Assembly: GCA_964582265.1 (NCBI GenBank)
Contig: CAZOQT010000033.1
Span: forward strand, 1-12,207
DNA length: 12,207 nucleotides
Reading direction: 5' to 3'
Origin: JBAZYK01 sp964582265
GTDB taxonomy: Bacteria > Patescibacteriota > Gracilibacteria > UBA1369
Shown here piece after piece: positions 11,130 to 12,207 of this stretch. Within the stretch, counting starts at the first letter, position 1. Each line of letters starts with the position of its first letter. The notes under the pieces were generated by a model. The model saw only the letters and a list, made by a program, of their open reading frames with translations. It was not told where the DNA came from and did no database searches. Position numbers and translations under genes: made by a program.

Positions 11130-12207
11130 ATGAAAACAAAAAGCCTTACGGCACTTTTATTACTTGTGATTTTTTCGTTATCAATTTTGAGTGGTTGCAT
11201 TCAGAAGGATAAGCCTGCTGCTGCAACTAATAATAATCGAGTTGAGCTTGTTTATTACAAGCTATTTGATGATGAGGATGCAATGCAGCCTTTGATTGCT
11301 AAATATCAAAGTTCGCATCCCAATGTGATTATTCGATATAAAAAGTTTACAGATCCTGTCGAATATCAGAATTTAATTTTAAATGAATTAGCTGAAGGAC
11401 AGGGGCCAGATATTTTCTCTGCACCTAATTACTGGTTTTTGAGGAATGCAAAAAAGTTGAATCCATTGTCTCTCACTAAAATGAATCCGCAGCAGTTTGA
11501 GCAGACTTTTGTTAATGTCGCTTCCAAAGATTTGGTTTTTACTGATCCAATTGATGGGCAAAAAAGAGCATTTGCACTACCTTTAAGTGTGGATACTTTG
11601 GCTCTATATTACAATAAATCAATATATGAAGATGCGGTGCCTAGTCGTGGGCGACCTGCTGCAACTTGGGAAGAGTTAAAAAACGATGTTTATCAGATAA
11701 CAAAACAAGATAATAGTTTCGAACGCTTTAAATTAGCTGGCATTGCCATGGGTCGTGCAGATAATGTTGCTAGGGCTGTCGACATTCTTTACCTTTTAAT
11801 GCTTCAATTTAAAGCTAATTTTTATAATGATAATTTTTCTAAGGCTACTTTTGCTGAGCAACAAATAATTGGCACAAATGGTCTTGGCATAAATCCGGGG
11901 GCTGAAGCTTTAAAATTGTATGCAAGTTTTGCTGATTCTGAACAAAAGAACTATTCCTGGAATGAATATTTGGCGGATAGCAAATCTAACGTAAAGGACC
12001 TTGAAACTTTCGCTAAAGGTAAAGTCGCGATGATATTTGGGTATTCCTATTTATATGATCAAATTAAGGCAGAAGTTAAGGAACTCAAGGCTAAAGGTGT
12101 AGAGACGATTAATCCAAATGATGTCCGTGTTAGTGTTGTGCCACAAGTGCAGGATCCTGCCACTAGTCAAGATAAACGAGGTGCATATGCTTCTTATTAC
12201 GCAGAGA
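11130..12207 (+). CDS. Family 1 (MalE-type) extracellular solute-binding lipoprotein, 3'-truncated by the window
   Basis: The frame runs open from ATG 11130 to the window end, giving 359 complete codons with no stop. Residues 1-23 are a lipoprotein signal peptide: 'MKTKS', a hydrophobic core, then the lipobox 'LSGC' with Cys23 as the lipidated residue. A short Ala/Asn linker leads into an SBP_bac_1 fold: 'VELVYYKLFDDEDAMQPLI', 'YQSSHPNVIIRYKKF', 'GQGPDIFSAPNYWFLRNA', 'RAFALPLSVDTLALYYNKSIYEDA' (residues about 145-168) and 'TFAKGKVAMIFGYSYLYDQI'. Family members bind sugars or other small solutes outside the membrane for an ABC importer. A good promoter precedes it, so it begins its own transcript; permease genes may lie beyond the window. 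It belongs to a different family from the solute-binding protein at the left edge. No Shine-Dalgarno is seen at the start. Confidence 0.88.
   Translation, partial: MKTKSLTALLLLVIFSLSILSGCIQKDKPAAATNNNRVELVYYKLFDDEDAMQPLIAKYQSSHPNVIIRYKKFTDPVEYQNLILNELAEGQGPDIFSAPNYWFLRNAKKLNPLSLTKMNPQQFEQTFVNVASKDLVFTDPIDGQKRAFALPLSVDTLALYYNKSIYEDAVPSRGRPAATWEELKNDVYQITKQDNSFERFKLAGIAMGRADNVARAVDILYLLMLQFKANFYNDNFSKATFAEQQIIGTNGLGINPGAEALKLYASFADSEQKNYSWNEYLADSKSNVKDLETFAKGKVAMIFGYSYLYDQIKAEVKELKAKGVETINPNDVRVSVVPQVQDPATSQDKRGAYASYYAE

Noticed and set aside
11101..11133. Ten-codon ORF (ATG at 11101) whose TGA overlaps the lipoprotein ATG, like a leader peptide
   Set aside because: Its ATG overlaps the TATAAT box, so it starts upstream of the predicted transcript start; it has no ribosome binding site and no regulatory-looking codon run.

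Overview
The window is AT-rich bacterial DNA, gene-dense, with short intergenic gaps. No start codon has a convincing Shine-Dalgarno sequence. Several starts sit a few bases downstream of a -10-like hexamer, which suggests leaderless or near-leaderless mRNAs. The 12 visible stop codons are 8 TAA, 4 TAG and no TGA. With the lone TraG/VirD4-like ATPase, the tail-less short SSB and the unrecognised proteins, this suggests a Candidate Phyla Radiation (Patescibacteria) genome, perhaps Parcubacteria-like. That placement is inference; no rRNA gene is present to settle it. The genetic code appears standard, since every gene reads through without an in-frame TGA.

Layout, left to right. Bases 1-374 hold the 3' end of an oligopeptide-type (family 5) solute-binding protein on the + strand. 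A + strand cluster follows: rplI (ribosomal protein bL9), ruvX (YqgF-family nuclease), a large membrane-anchored TraG/VirD4-like ATPase, and ridA. It converges at about 4560-4590 with a - strand block that is read from 9492 down to 4588: ribE, ribH, pgk, then two unrecognised paralogous proteins sharing a 'P-x-G-R-N-x-I-R' repeat module. A divergent spacer (9493-9667) with two identical palindromes separates ribE from ssb. After ssb on the + strand come a GT2 glycosyltransferase and the 5' part of a lipoprotein of the family 1 (MalE-type) solute-binding class, cut by the window end.

Most genes are housekeeping: translation, pre-16S processing or recombination, imine detoxification, glycolysis, the last two steps of riboflavin synthesis, and ssDNA binding. 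The least explained content is the tandem pair of repeat proteins behind pgk (4588-7062). Other points of note are a 13-bp perfect inverted repeat inside ruvX, a long interrupted hairpin over the glycosyltransferase promoter, and a palindrome pair upstream of ribE. No tRNA, rRNA, CRISPR array, transposase or attachment site was seen, and no gene-free stretch exceeds 300 bases.
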